Positions 1 to 9,201 of a DNA stretch of 15,498 nucleotides are shown one piece after another. A program made the translations under genes and the position numbers. The notes beneath the pieces were generated by a model. It was not told the DNA's origin, did not search any database, and was given only the letters and a program-made list of their open reading frames with translations. The stretch lies in the NCBI GenBank assembly GCA_016934645.1, contig JAFGSL010000588.1, positions 1 through 15,498 on the forward strand. Reading direction: 5' to 3'. Numbering within the stretch: position 1 is the first letter of the stretch; each line of letters starts with the position of its first letter. This DNA is from Anaerolineae bacterium. Lineage in GTDB: Bacteria > Chloroflexota > Anaerolineae > B4-G1 > SLSP01.

Positions 1-2134
1 GCACGCCGAGGGCGCGGGACTGTATGCCGGTGTGCGCGCGGTGATGCAGGCTACCGAGCGCGATGAACTGCGCGGCTTGCCGGGGACTGTCGCTGCGCTG
101 GTGAGCGTCCCCGCGCATCTGGATCGCGCGATCGAGACGGCACTGGGCGGGCAGTTGCAGGACATCGTCGCCGAAAGATGGGCCGATGCGCAAGCTGCCA
201 TCGAGTGGCTCAAGCGCCGCCGCGCCGGGCGCGCGACGTTCCTGCCGCTGGATACGTTAAATCCAATGCCCGTATTGGAGGTCGCCGGCGGTGCCGGCAG
301 CGGCAATGGCGTCATCGGCGTTGCATCGGAACTGGTGAATTATGAGGCGCGTTACCGGCCCGTTGTACTGCTGCTGTTGGGCCGTACCGCGATCGCGCAG
401 AGCCTGGACGCCGCGCGCGAATTGTACCGCAAACTGAACGGTAGCTTTCGCATCGTCACAGTGGAGGGCGAGATCGTGCGTTCCGGCGGCGCGGTGACAG
501 GCGGCGAGGAACGGCAGTCACAGTCCCAGGGCGGGGGACTGCTGGCCCGCGAACGCGAGCGCCGCGAGTTGCCGGAGAACGTTGCGGCGTTGGAGGCCGA
601 GGTCAAAGCATTGCAGAACGGACTGCGCGAGCACGAGACGCAGTTCCAGGCCTTGCAGAAAGCGCTTCAGACTGCTACCGAGCAGCGACGAGCCGCTGTG
701 CAGCGCCGTCAGGAAGCCGACCGCGCGGTAGAGCGCGAGGTGGGCGCGCTGGATAAGTTGATCCAGGAGAGCGAGTGGCAGCGCAATTTGCTCGACGAGG
801 CCGGGCAGGAGCGCGAGCGTTTGCAAGCGACGTGTGAACGTCTGGAGCAGGAGCACGAAGAGGCCGCCGCCGCGTTGCGCGAGGCCGAAGTGCAGATTGG
901 GTCATTGTCTCATGACTTGGGCACACTTGCCGGCGATGACACAGCCCTCGTGACGGCAGAACGCCGCACACATGTCGCGCTGCTGGAACAGGAGCACGAC
1001 AACCGGCGCGTGTTGCTGGCGACGCGCCAGCGCGAGGTGCAGCGTTTGCAGGCGCAGATTACGGCCTCAGCACAGCATCTCGATGGCCTGATGGAGGAGT
1101 TCGCGCAATTGGAAGCGCAATTGGAGGCGCTGCAAAGCGCTTACGACGAAGCGCGCGCTGCGGCGAACGCGCTCTCGGCGCAGGTTCCGTCGTTGGAGGC
1201 CGAGTTGGCGAAGCACGAGCAGACGCTGGCGACGCACGAGGGACGGGAACGCGAGGCGCGTCGCGTGCTGCACGACGCGGAGCAACGGCGCACTCAATCC
1301 GAAGTCGAGGCCAATCGCCGCGAGGACCAATTGCAGACGCTGCGCCGCGAGATCGAGGAAGCGCTGGACATCGTCATCGGCGATTTGCCAGAGACGCTTT
1401 CCGCGCAGCAGCCGTTGCCGTTGGACGCGATTGTGTCGCCACTGCCGGTGGTGAAGGAACTGCCGGAGGGCTTGGAACGCCAGATCCGCGACTTGCGCAC
1501 GCAGATCCGCCGCCTGGAGCCGGTGAACTTCGCGGCGAAGGAGGAGTACGACGAACTCGAAGAGCGGCACGGCTTCCTCCGCGAGCAGATGATGGACCTG
1601 GAAAACGCCTCCGCACACTTGCGGCAGATCATCGCCGAGTTGGACGAGATGATGGAGACCACCTTCCGCACGACGTTCAAGGCGATTGCCACAGAGTTCT
1701 CGCGCATCTTCGAGCTGCTGTTCAACGGTGGTACGGCAAAGCTGACGATGCTGAGCGACGAGGGCGAAGCGAACGGCGGCGACGGTGTGGAGATTATGGC
1801 CCGCCCGCCGGGCAAGCGCACGTCGGGCTTGGGGATGCTCTCCGGCGGCGAGCGCACGCTGACGGCGGTGGCGCTACTCTTTGCCGTGATGCGCGTCAGC
1901 CCGACGCCGTTCTGCATTCTCGACGAGGTGGACGCGATGCTCGACGAGGCTAACGTGGGTCGGTTCCGCGCCATGCTGCGCGAGCTTTCGCGGCAGACGC
2001 AGTTCATCATCATCACGCACAATCGCGGGACGGTGGAGGTGTCGGATACGATCTACGGCGTGTCGATGGGCGATGATGGCATCTCGCAGGTGCTATCGTT
2101 GAGTCTGGAGGATTTGCCGGCGGCGGAAGCTTAA
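1..2134 (+). CDS. smc: Chromosome partition protein SMC, C-terminal half (partial at left edge)
   Basis: SMC is a chromosome-organising ATPase that works with ScpA and ScpB. The reading frame is open from base 2, so the gene enters from the left and the GTG at base 32 is not a real start. About 710 residues are visible. First comes the hinge domain: the GTVAALV stretch, then ALGGQLQDIVAE, ATFLPLD, and the glycine-rich RSGGAVTGG. Next is a long Glu/Arg/Gln-rich coiled-coil arm (about bases 540-1650). Last is the C-terminal head. It carries the ABC signature LSGGE (1838-1852), Walker B CILDEVDAMLDEANV (Asp at 1922-1924, Glu next) and the H-loop ITHNRGTVEVSD (His at 2018-2020). Walker A and the N-terminal arm lie outside the window. 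The TAA stop is at 2132-2134. A hairpin follows and the next gene converges on it. Identification is firm from the motifs. Confidence 0.97.
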   Translation, partial: HAEGAGLYAGVRAVMQATERDELRGLPGTVAALVSVPAHLDRAIETALGGQLQDIVAERWADAQAAIEWLKRRRAGRATFLPLDTLNPMPVLEVAGGAGSGNGVIGVASELVNYEARYRPVVLLLLGRTAIAQSLDAARELYRKLNGSFRIVTVEGEIVRSGGAVTGGEERQSQSQGGGLLARERERRELPENVAALEAEVKALQNGLREHETQFQALQKALQTATEQRRAAVQRRQEADRAVEREVGALDKLIQESEWQRNLLDEAGQERERLQATCERLEQEHEEAAAALREAEVQIGSLSHDLGTLAGDDTALVTAERRTHVALLEQEHDNRRVLLATRQREVQRLQAQITASAQHLDGLMEEFAQLEAQLEALQSAYDEARAAANALSAQVPSLEAELAKHEQTLATHEGREREARRVLHDAEQRRTQSEVEANRREDQLQTLRREIEEALDIVIGDLPETLSAQQPLPLDAIVSPLPVVKELPEGLERQIRDLRTQIRRLEPVNFAAKEEYDELEERHGFLREQMMDLENASAHLRQIIAELDEMMETTFRTTFKAIATEFSRIFELLFNGGTAKLTMLSDEGEANGGDGVEIMARPPGKRTSGLGMLSGGERTLTAVALLFAVMRVSPTPFCILDEVDAMLDEANVGRFRAMLRELSRQTQFIIITHNRGTVEVSDTIYGVSMGDDGISQVLSLSLEDLPAAEA

Positions 2135-2165
2135 CCCCAATTCCTTATCCCGCAAGGTACACTTT

Positions 2166-2212
2166 GACGCTTCCTCCCACGAGGGCACAAATTTCTCGTG
2201 GGAGGAAGCGTC
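2166..2212. terminator. Perfect 18-bp inverted repeat between convergent genes, probable bidirectional terminator
   Basis: The arms 2166-2183 and 2195-2212 are exact reverse complements, with an 11-base loop at 2184-2194. The hairpin lies 31 bases after the smc stop and 47 bases after the stop of the minus-strand protease gene. That is where a shared terminator is expected. Neither side has a U-tract: GCAAAACCC follows on plus and AAAGTGT follows on minus. It is therefore not a canonical intrinsic terminator. It could instead act as an RNA-stabilising 3' stem or a protein-binding palindrome. Confidence 0.6.
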
Positions 2213-2259
2213 GCAAAACCCTTTACGCGTCTATTGCAGAACGCGCTATGATGACGTGG

Positions 2260-5200
2260 CTACGCTCTCGCCAACCTTCGCTTGCGCAAGAGCAAAACTA
2301 CCCCCAGCGCCAGCCCGATGACGACGATCCCATAAAGGTTTGCGCTGCCTGCCAGGCCATGCGGGACGACGGCAGTGGGCGCTTCTGGTGACTTGATGAT
2401 GAAGGGCGAGAAGCCGGTCGCCGCTACCGTGATCCACTCCCACTCGCCGCTCGCGCCGCGGGCAAGCCTGGGCATTTCATCCCAAACACCACCACCTGCG
2501 TAGTGGTATACGTTTACTGTCGTCGGGTCGTTGCCGTTGAGTACGCCGCTGGCATACCAGAAGGTGACCGGCACCATCGATGGGATGGCTACCGGGTAGG
2601 TCGGTGTGATATCGAACCACGTCTCGACCGTCTGCGAGAGATTGCCCGTCCCTTCGATGCCTTGCCCGTAGATATCCACACTGGTGTAACCCATATTCAC
2701 GCCCGCAGCCTCCACCGTCACGCCGTGGAACTTGACGTTGCCCATCCCGTCGTCCAGCATCAGGAAATCCACCGTTCCACTGCCATCGACGAGGGCCACC
2801 TGGTGCAATTGCCCCTGATTTGTGACTGTGCCGTACACATTGAGGGTGTCGGCGACGTTCAGTTGCGCCCCCGCTTCTACGGTGAGGTTGAAACACTCCG
2901 ATGTGTCGGCCACGGTAATCTCTGTGCCCGCCGCGATGGTGACGTCATCGGCGGTGGTGGGCAACCTGGTTGGACTGCCGCTCCAACTGCCCAGGTCATT
3001 CCAGTCGCCGGTGCCGCTGGAGACGTAGAGGGTGGGAGTGACGACGGTCAGCGTTACTGGGATGCTCACGTCTCCATAAGGGCTATCGTTGGTAAGGTTG
3101 AGTGTGGCGTAGTAGTTGCCGACGGCGCTGGCAGCGGCGCTGTCGAAGGTGACATCCACCACAACTTGTCCGCTCGCCGCTACCGTGCCTGTGACCGGGT
3201 CTGTGGCAAGCCAGGGTACGTCGGTGACTCCCAAGAAGATCAGGACGCGGCGGATGAGTTCGATCCCATTGGCGGTGCCGGCGATATACTGGAAGTCGAA
3301 GGAGGTGTAGACGGCGCGGTAACCATTGCGATCCACGGCTACGCCTGCGGCATTGTGGCTGATGGGCGCATCGAAGAGCTTGACCCCCGCCGCGCCCACT
3401 GTGAAACCATCGGGGTAGGGATCCGCTGTGGTGTCCGGATTTAACCCGGTCATAAAGTCCATGCCGGTGATGGGGCCGTCGCCATAATTATCCAGGACCC
3501 AATCGGACTGTAGGTAGGTCCCGTAGAATCCGGCAGGGTCAGTACTGCGGTGATAGTACCCTAAGTCGTTGTCGGAAACATAGAGCCGTCCGCCGTTATC
3601 CAGATAGCTGATTAGCTGTGTGTGATCCGCACCACTGCTACCGAGGTCCGGCGCACCGGCGTAGAAGACTGCTTCATAGGATAACAAGTCATTAACACTC
3701 ATTGCCTGGAACTCGGCGGTGGTGACATCCGCGAAGGTGTAGCCGAGTGCGGTGAGCGCGTTCTGCATAACGCCGGCGGCGGTGGTATCGCGCCGCACGA
3801 CCAGTATGTCCTCACCGGCCAACTCCGGCACGAATCCGCCGTCCCGCTCCCGGAACTCGAAATCGAAGGCGACGTAGGCATTGGCGTTGCTCACGATGAG
3901 TTCTCGTGTGGTGGACAGCCCGGTGCCTACGGTGACATGCAATGCGCCAGGGGTAACCTGCGGATGGCCCGCGTGCAGGAAGAAATCCTGCCCTTGCGTG
4001 ACGCTGTCCTGCACGGGGTAGTTGTTGACGACGCTGTCCACATAGCCGGACATGGTGGCGGTGAAGGTCTGTGAGCCACTCGGCGCGTAAATGGCGTAGA
4101 GAGCGTCGCTGATGGTGGGGCTGCCGGGGGTTGCCTGTGCTGTCACCGTTTCGCCGAGACTGTTATGAACCTGCGCACCGGTGAGATGCCCGTTAGTGTT
4201 GAAATCGTAGACGCTGCCAACGAGCAGACCGCCTGGCGGCACACTGCATGGCGCGTTGAGGTGCACATCATCGATGTACCAACTCGCTCCATCATTGCCC
4301 TCGTAACGGAAGGCCAAGTACACGGTCTGTCCGGCGTAGGCGCTCAAGTCCGTCGCACGCTCGCCCCAGGTGTCTTCGGTCGGACCGTCGTACTCGTCAA
4401 CCTCCGTGTAATTGGCGGGCGGGGTATTGCACGCCGTGGTGCAGGCCCACAGGCTGTGTTTGACATAGTAACTGGCCCAATCGACCCGTTCCCAGAAGCG
4501 TAATTCCGGCGCTGTGCCGAGTGTCACTTGTGGGGAACGCAGCCAGCCGTCTTCCGCTGGCGCACTGGCGTCGAAAAGATGCAAGGCCGACGCCGTGCCG
4601 CTATGGGCGAGGGATGTGTTGCGCGCCCACTGTGTGCCGCTGCCGTCCACGTTATAGGCCACCCATCCGGTGGGAGGGAAGGTGGCGTTTTCAAAGCCTT
4701 CGTCCAGACTGTTAGATTCTTCATATCCCGGGGCATTACACGTTGCATCGTCCACCTCCAGCGCGAAATCCTCGACCGAATTGCCGGTCAGGTATACGTC
4801 GCGGGACTGGGGTAGGTAGCCATCGATGCCATCCCAGGTTTCGACGTTGAGCGTGTGGGTGAACTGTCCAGGGATGGTGAGACTGTAAACGCCTGTCCAG
4901 GGATTGGTCCACACGGTCTGCGCGGGATAGCCATTGGGAATGATCTCCACACTGGCGTAGAGCCCCCAGCCGGTATTGGCATCCGTTACCGTGCCGTTGA
5001 GGATGTAACTCGGTGCGGGGACAAGGGACACGTTTTGTGTTGTGGTCACACCGGAGATCACATCGACGCTGGCGATTTGCGCCGGCTGGTAGCCATACGC
5101 GGAAACGGTCAGGGTGTACGTGTCCGAGATTAAAGCCATGTGGTAGGCGCCATCTGCGGCGCTCACGGCGCTGCTGCTGTGGGATGGGGTGGCGCTCGTC

Positions 5201-7566
5201 GCCTGGATGGTAGCAGCCGCAAGGGGGGCCAGCGTATTCGCGTCGGAGATCGTCCCGTCCAACCAGCCCAGTCCTTCAGGCGGCGCAACGTTGGAAATGA
5301 CCAACGCGAAATCCTGGTCCGTGGTGTCGCCATTGTACGGGACGCCATCGCCAGCGACGTTGACTGCATTGACCGTCACCTGGATCATCCCTGTGGTGCC
5401 TGCGGGCAGGAAGACGTTTTCGATGTTGTTCAGGCTATCGGCGGTACCGCCGGTGGCGGACCACCCGCCGGAAAAGACATTGCCGAGGTAAGTATCGCCG
5501 CCAACGGTCACCACCAGGTCGAGGTCGTTGACCAGGGCCGGGCTGGCGCCGATGGCTCCCGGCGCATCCGACCAGATCAGGCTCACCTTAACCGGTTGGG
5601 AAGGCGTGGCGGTGTTGTACAATTGCTGCCAGTTTTCGCCCGTGGCGTTGAAAGTAGCGCTCTGGTCGATATAGTCACTGAACACGCCGGGATCAATGAC
5701 GTTGTCCAGGTTCATACGCCCCCAACCCTGGTTGTTGTTCGGGATGCTGGATGAGGACATCGGTGTTGCGCCGTTGATGAGTAGCGCCTTCGCCATTGCG
5801 GGGCTGGGGTCGGCCCCGCCCTTGATGCTGCGCCACCACTGAGTGATGAGCGCCGCGCCGCCGGAAACCATCGGGCAGGCCATACTGGTGCCGCTCATGT
5901 ACACGTAATCCGGTCGTCCGGCGACAACTTGCCCGCAGCCGCTGTAGCTGCCGGTATACGAACGCAACGACGCGACATCGCTGCCAGGCGCGACGATGTT
6001 CGGCAAGAGGCGGCCATCCAACGCCGGGCCGCGGCTGGAAAAGCTGACGACGTTCTCGATATTGCTTGATGCGCCGCAGCCTGCCCCAAGGGGATTGTCG
6101 GGCCGGTAGTTCTCCGATGCGCCTACGACGATCAGGTTTTTGGCCTCTTTCGGTTCGGTGATACTGGAGACGGTGGGACCGCTGTTACCGGCAGAGAAGA
6201 CCATGATGAGCGGTTCGGCGGTGGTGGCTGTGTCAAAGTTGGCGTCACGCACCATAAAGTCGTGGGTGCGAGCTGCGCTGGAATAACCTTGTGCGCCTGA
6301 CGCTCCGGTGTACCAACTATTGCTGGAGCCCACGGCATTGTTCAGCACTGAATCGCGGCTGAGGGCTTGCCATCCACCACTGGGCGGCCAGGAAGACCCC
6401 AGGAGCGCGTTCTGCACCACCAATTGTGCGCCGGGGGCCACACCTTGCCCATATAAAAATCCATTGGGATCGGTGATGCCCAGCGCGCCATTCCCCGCGA
6501 TGATCCCGCCGGTGTGTGTGCCGTGCCCATCCGTGTCAGTGGCGTCGCTGCCTGGATAACTCACGAATGCTGCAATGCGTCCCCGGATATCTACGTGGGC
6601 AGTGGCACTGTTGTTGGTATCCAGGCCCGTGTCCACATCAGCAAAGGTCACTCCGGTGCCATCTACACCTTTGGCGGTGAGCCAGCTTTGATAGCCGGTG
6701 AAGGGGATGCCGCCCGTGTAGTCGCCTGCATTGATCTGGTTACTCACTTCGTCATCCAGGCCGGGTTGAGGTGAACTATAGTCGATGGCCCACACTACCG
6801 GCAATCTGACGACTTCCGTCAGACGTTCCGCTGGCAACTTGAGAATGATTGTTTGAAATGCGCCATCGGGTTGTGCGGCAAAGTGTTGAATGTATTGCCC
6901 GCCCAGACTTTCCAAGGCTTTGATTGTGGTCTCCAATGAACCATCATTATAGAGGGTGAGGGCCACGTCCTCAATCATAGCGGTGGCCTCCATCCTTTGG
7001 GTGAAGGCCGTGAGAGCGGGATTGATTTTGTATGCAGGTTGGAACACGCCACTCCAACGCACGTACGGCGCGCGCATGGCGGTTTCTACTGTTGCCGCTT
7101 TACCCCATATCAGATACGCATTCTGTGGATAATACTGAAGCGGGATTAGACCAGCCGTGCGTAAATCCTGGAGCCAGGCGTCAGTAACGGGACCGTGAAA
7201 TTGTATTAGATATAGACCTGCGTCTGTTTTGGATTCCGCGCGCAGGTTTTGAGGGATTTCCGGTTCACCGCGCAATGGATCAAATCGGAAATCGTGGATA
7301 CCGAGGATCAGTTGGATGACCTGGTAGGTCTCGTCGCCGACCTGTGGTAAAGGCAACTGGTCGACTGGAAGCTCAAGCCATGTGAAACTACCGTAGTTCG
7401 CTGCCCACACAGGGGTCACACCATCGGCCAGTGCGGTCACTTTCGACATGCGTATGCCTACGGTCTCTATCTCATTCGGAGTGGAATCTGCCGCAGCTTG
7501 TATTGGAATGATGGCGAGTAATAGTGTTACTAGAACGATTAGGCGAAACCATTTGACGTGTTGCAT
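2260..7566 (-). CDS. Large secreted, membrane-anchored subtilisin-like (S8) serine protease, 1768 residues
   Basis: This is an exported endopeptidase of the subtilase family, probably displayed on the cell surface. Residues 1-26 are a signal peptide (K5, R8, hydrophobic core, cleavage near QAAA/DS). Residues 30-260 are a propeptide-like region. The S8 domain (about 300-620) has the full catalytic set: D312 (DTG), H348 (DGHGTH), oxyanion N461 (SAGNSGP) and S561 (GTSMA). A beta-sandwich (630-760) resembles the Kp43-type C-domain. Then come two carboxypeptidase-regulatory-like repeats (767-850, 853-940), a MAM/cleaved-adhesin-like domain (955-1107), another regulatory-like domain (1112-1198), a BACON/Ig-like domain split by a ThuA/GATase-like insert (about 1200-1510), and a beta-rich module starting SSGTGDWNDLGSW (1516-1725). 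A C-terminal membrane helix (1744-1760) is followed by RKRR. The start is supported by GGAGG 7 bases upstream. The gene lies 87 bases after glgA, and its 3' end faces smc. The host substrate cannot be inferred. Confidence 0.93.
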   Translation of the reverse strand: MQHVKWFRLIVLVTLLLAIIPIQAAADSTPNEIETVGIRMSKVTALADGVTPVWAANYGSFTWLELPVDQLPLPQVGDETYQVIQLILGIHDFRFDPLRGEPEIPQNLRAESKTDAGLYLIQFHGPVTDAWLQDLRTAGLIPLQYYPQNAYLIWGKAATVETAMRAPYVRWSGVFQPAYKINPALTAFTQRMEATAMIEDVALTLYNDGSLETTIKALESLGGQYIQHFAAQPDGAFQTIILKLPAERLTEVVRLPVVWAIDYSSPQPGLDDEVSNQINAGDYTGGIPFTGYQSWLTAKGVDGTGVTFADVDTGLDTNNSATAHVDIRGRIAAFVSYPGSDATDTDGHGTHTGGIIAGNGALGITDPNGFLYGQGVAPGAQLVVQNALLGSSWPPSGGWQALSRDSVLNNAVGSSNSWYTGASGAQGYSSAARTHDFMVRDANFDTATTAEPLIMVFSAGNSGPTVSSITEPKEAKNLIVVGASENYRPDNPLGAGCGASSNIENVVSFSSRGPALDGRLLPNIVAPGSDVASLRSYTGSYSGCGQVVAGRPDYVYMSGTSMACPMVSGGAALITQWWRSIKGGADPSPAMAKALLINGATPMSSSSIPNNNQGWGRMNLDNVIDPGVFSDYIDQSATFNATGENWQQLYNTATPSQPVKVSLIWSDAPGAIGASPALVNDLDLVVTVGGDTYLGNVFSGGWSATGGTADSLNNIENVFLPAGTTGMIQVTVNAVNVAGDGVPYNGDTTDQDFALVISNVAPPEGLGWLDGTISDANTLAPLAAATIQATSATPSHSSSAVSAADGAYHMALISDTYTLTVSAYGYQPAQIASVDVISGVTTTQNVSLVPAPSYILNGTVTDANTGWGLYASVEIIPNGYPAQTVWTNPWTGVYSLTIPGQFTHTLNVETWDGIDGYLPQSRDVYLTGNSVEDFALEVDDATCNAPGYEESNSLDEGFENATFPPTGWVAYNVDGSGTQWARNTSLAHSGTASALHLFDASAPAEDGWLRSPQVTLGTAPELRFWERVDWASYYVKHSLWACTTACNTPPANYTEVDEYDGPTEDTWGERATDLSAYAGQTVYLAFRYEGNDGASWYIDDVHLNAPCSVPPGGLLVGSVYDFNTNGHLTGAQVHNSLGETVTAQATPGSPTISDALYAIYAPSGSQTFTATMSGYVDSVVNNYPVQDSVTQGQDFFLHAGHPQVTPGALHVTVGTGLSTTRELIVSNANAYVAFDFEFRERDGGFVPELAGEDILVVRRDTTAAGVMQNALTALGYTFADVTTAEFQAMSVNDLLSYEAVFYAGAPDLGSSGADHTQLISYLDNGGRLYVSDNDLGYYHRSTDPAGFYGTYLQSDWVLDNYGDGPITGMDFMTGLNPDTTADPYPDGFTVGAAGVKLFDAPISHNAAGVAVDRNGYRAVYTSFDFQYIAGTANGIELIRRVLIFLGVTDVPWLATDPVTGTVAASGQVVVDVTFDSAAASAVGNYYATLNLTNDSPYGDVSIPVTLTVVTPTLYVSSGTGDWNDLGSWSGSPTRLPTTADDVTIAAGTEITVADTSECFNLTVEAGAQLNVADTLNVYGTVTNQGQLHQVALVDGSGTVDFLMLDDGMGNVKFHGVTVEAAGVNMGYTSVDIYGQGIEGTGNLSQTVETWFDITPTYPVAIPSMVPVTFWYASGVLNGNDPTTVNVYHYAGGGVWDEMPRLARGASGEWEWITVAATGFSPFIIKSPEAPTAVVPHGLAGSANLYGIVVIGLALGVVLLLRKRRLARA

Positions 7567-7653
7567 TGCAGAGCCTCCATTGAATGAGTTTTATGATCTG
7601 GCAGTGTTTTTCGTTGAGTTACCTCTGGTTGTAGGCCCGTTAGGCCAAGATAT
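7567..7653. other. Spacer between glgA and the S8 protease gene
   Basis: This spacer holds the protease ribosome binding site and a weak GGCC-CGTTA-GGCC stem (about 7635-7647). No convincing promoter or U-tract terminator is visible, so readthrough from glgA into the protease gene is possible. Confidence 0.4.
7574..7578 (-). promoter_or_regulatory. Ribosome binding site of the S8 protease gene
   Basis: GGAGG on the minus strand lies 7 bases before the ATG at 7566. This fixes the start immediately before the signal peptide. Confidence 0.75.
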
Positions 7654-9114
7654 TCACCTTCGATTTGCTATCGCCCGCTCGTATGCCGCGAGGTACGCCC
7701 TGGCGCTCTCCTCCCACGAGAAATCCTGCGCCATCGCCTTCTGGATCATCTGCGCGATGTGCGCCGGGCGGTCATAGTAGGTGCTGACGGCCCAGCCGAC
7801 GGCATAGTAGACGGCGTGGGCGCTTGGTTCCCAGAACTTGAAGCCGGTGCCCTCGCCGGTGGCTTCGTCGTACTGCTCGACGGTGTCTGCCAGGCCGCCG
7901 GTGTTGCGCACGATGGGCAGTGTCCCGTATTTGAGCGAGTAAATCTGGTTGAGGCCGCACGGTTCATAGCGTGATGGCATTATGAAGAAGTCCGCCCCGG
8001 CCTCGATCCAGTGCGCCAATGTGTTGTCGTAGCCGATATAGCTGCCGATGCGTCCCGGGTAGCGCGCGGACAGGTTGCCGTAGAAGGATTCCAGCCGCTT
8101 TTCGCCCGATCCCAGGATGACGCATTGCACTTGCATCGTATTGACGATGGCCTCGATAGAACTCGCCAGCAAATCCAGTCCCTTCTGATCCGCGAAGCGG
8201 CTGACCACACCGGCGATGGGGATCGCCGGATCGACGTCCAGCAGGAAGCGCTTTTGCAACTCGCTTTTGCACACTGCCTTGCCGCGCAGGTCGTCGGCGG
8301 TATACTGCGCCGGGATGAGTTTATCCGTGGCGGGGTCCCATTGCGCGTAGTCCACGCCGTTGAGGATGCCGATGTAGTCCGCGCCCTTGTCGTTGAGGTA
8401 GGGGGCCATACCGTGGGCATATTCGGGCGTGCACGTCTCCTCTGCGTAGGTCGGGCTGACGGTATTGACGAGGTCCGCGTATTGGATGCCGCCCTTGAGG
8501 AAATTGACCTGCCCATGATCCTCGAGCTTTTCCGGCGTGAAGTTGCCCCATTGCAGCCCGATGTAGTCGTAGTGTTCCGCGCCGTAGACGCCCTGGTAGC
8601 CGATGTTGTGGATGGTGAGGACGCTCGCGGCTTTGCCGATCGTGGGATCGTTCCAGTGCCATACCTTGAGATAGGCTGGGGCCAGCGCGGACTGCCAGTC
8701 GTGGACGTGGACGATGTCCGCATCGAAGCCGGTGTCGCGAGCGAGTTGCAGCGCAGCACGCGTGAGGAAGGCGAATCGGCGTGGGTTGTCGCCGTAGTCG
8801 TTAAACTCTGCATCGTGATAGAGACCAGAACGGGCGAAATACTTGTCCGATTCGATGAAGTACACGGGAACACCGTCCATAGTGGTGGTGCGGACCGCGC
8901 ACCATTCCTCGGCGTTGCCCATCCACCCGCACATTTGGTTGAGGAAGGGCTTGATCTGATGTCTGTTGACGTCAATGCGGCCGTATTTGGGCATCATGAC
9001 GATGATCTCGTGACCGAGCGCGCGAAGCGCGATGGGCAGCGCCCCTACCACGTCGGCCAACCCGCCTGTCTTGGCGAACGGCACACATTCCGAAGCGATC
9101 ATCATAATCTTCAT
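7654..9114 (-). CDS. glgA: Glycogen synthase (ADP-glucose type, GT5), 486 residues
   Basis: GlgA transfers glucose from ADP-glucose to the growing alpha-1,4-glucan during cytoplasmic glycogen synthesis. The N-terminus MKIMMIASECVPFAKTGGL carries the KTGGL nucleotide-sugar motif with Lys15. Other GT5 marks are HVHDWQ (His about 138), NTVSPTYAEE (about 217-226), NGVDYAQWDP (about 252-261), and the C-terminal PSRYEPCGLNQIYS followed by GTLPIVRNTGGLADTV (Glu about 384). The length fits the family. I chose the ATG at 9114, not the in-frame start 39 bases upstream, because GAGGTGA sits just before it and the protein then begins as GlgA normally does. A sigma70-like promoter lies in the end of the upstream gene, and the leader carries a heptamer repeat. 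No other glg gene is nearby, so this is a scattered glycogen locus. Confidence 0.97.
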   Translation of the reverse strand: MKIMMIASECVPFAKTGGLADVVGALPIALRALGHEIIVMMPKYGRIDVNRHQIKPFLNQMCGWMGNAEEWCAVRTTTMDGVPVYFIESDKYFARSGLYHDAEFNDYGDNPRRFAFLTRAALQLARDTGFDADIVHVHDWQSALAPAYLKVWHWNDPTIGKAASVLTIHNIGYQGVYGAEHYDYIGLQWGNFTPEKLEDHGQVNFLKGGIQYADLVNTVSPTYAEETCTPEYAHGMAPYLNDKGADYIGILNGVDYAQWDPATDKLIPAQYTADDLRGKAVCKSELQKRFLLDVDPAIPIAGVVSRFADQKGLDLLASSIEAIVNTMQVQCVILGSGEKRLESFYGNLSARYPGRIGSYIGYDNTLAHWIEAGADFFIMPSRYEPCGLNQIYSLKYGTLPIVRNTGGLADTVEQYDEATGEGTGFKFWEPSAHAVYYAVGWAVSTYYDRPAHIAQMIQKAMAQDFSWEESARAYLAAYERAIANRR

Positions 9115-9119
9115 AGCAT

Positions 9120-9126
9120 TCACCTC
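9120..9126 (-). promoter_or_regulatory. Ribosome binding site deciding the glgA start
   Basis: GAGGTGA on the minus strand lies 5 bases before the ATG at 9114. It supports this start over the upstream in-frame ATG at 9153, which would add 13 residues not typical of GlgA. Confidence 0.8.
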
Positions 9127-9133
9127 ATCTGTA

Positions 9134-9185
9134 GTCGCAAGTCTAAAGTCCAAGGTTGAAAGTCAAGAGTCGATAATCCGAAGTC
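9134..9185. repeat. Degenerate heptamer array in the glgA leader
   Basis: On the plus strand a GTC triplet (GTT at 9155, ATC at 9176) recurs at exactly 7-base steps: 9134, 9141, 9148, 9155, 9162, 9169, 9176 and 9183. The four bases between are A/purine-rich and vary. In the transcript sense (minus strand) it reads as GAC every 7 bases. It lies between the predicted glgA promoter and the ribosome binding site. Related arrays occur at 11323-11348, 12390-12420 and 13846-13871. Confidence 0.8.
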
Positions 9186-9201
9186 TTTTACTGACCTGAA
9201 A

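Noticed and set aside
2261..2340. LPXTG or PEP-CTERM sorting signal at the protease C-terminus
   Set aside because: There is a membrane helix followed by RKRR but no LPXTG or PEP motif. It is called only a membrane anchor.
2503..3444. A 313-codon plus-strand open frame antisense to the protease gene, and another of 204 codons at 5140-5754
   Set aside because: Both lie fully within the protease frame, which is supported throughout by domain order and a matching C-terminal anchor.
8011..9159. A 382-codon plus-strand open frame antisense to glgA
   Set aside because: glgA is certain from its motifs. The antisense product has no recognisable domain.
9134..9185. CRISPR array
   Set aside because: The unit is only 7 bases, with no longer repeat or unique spacers and no cas genes.
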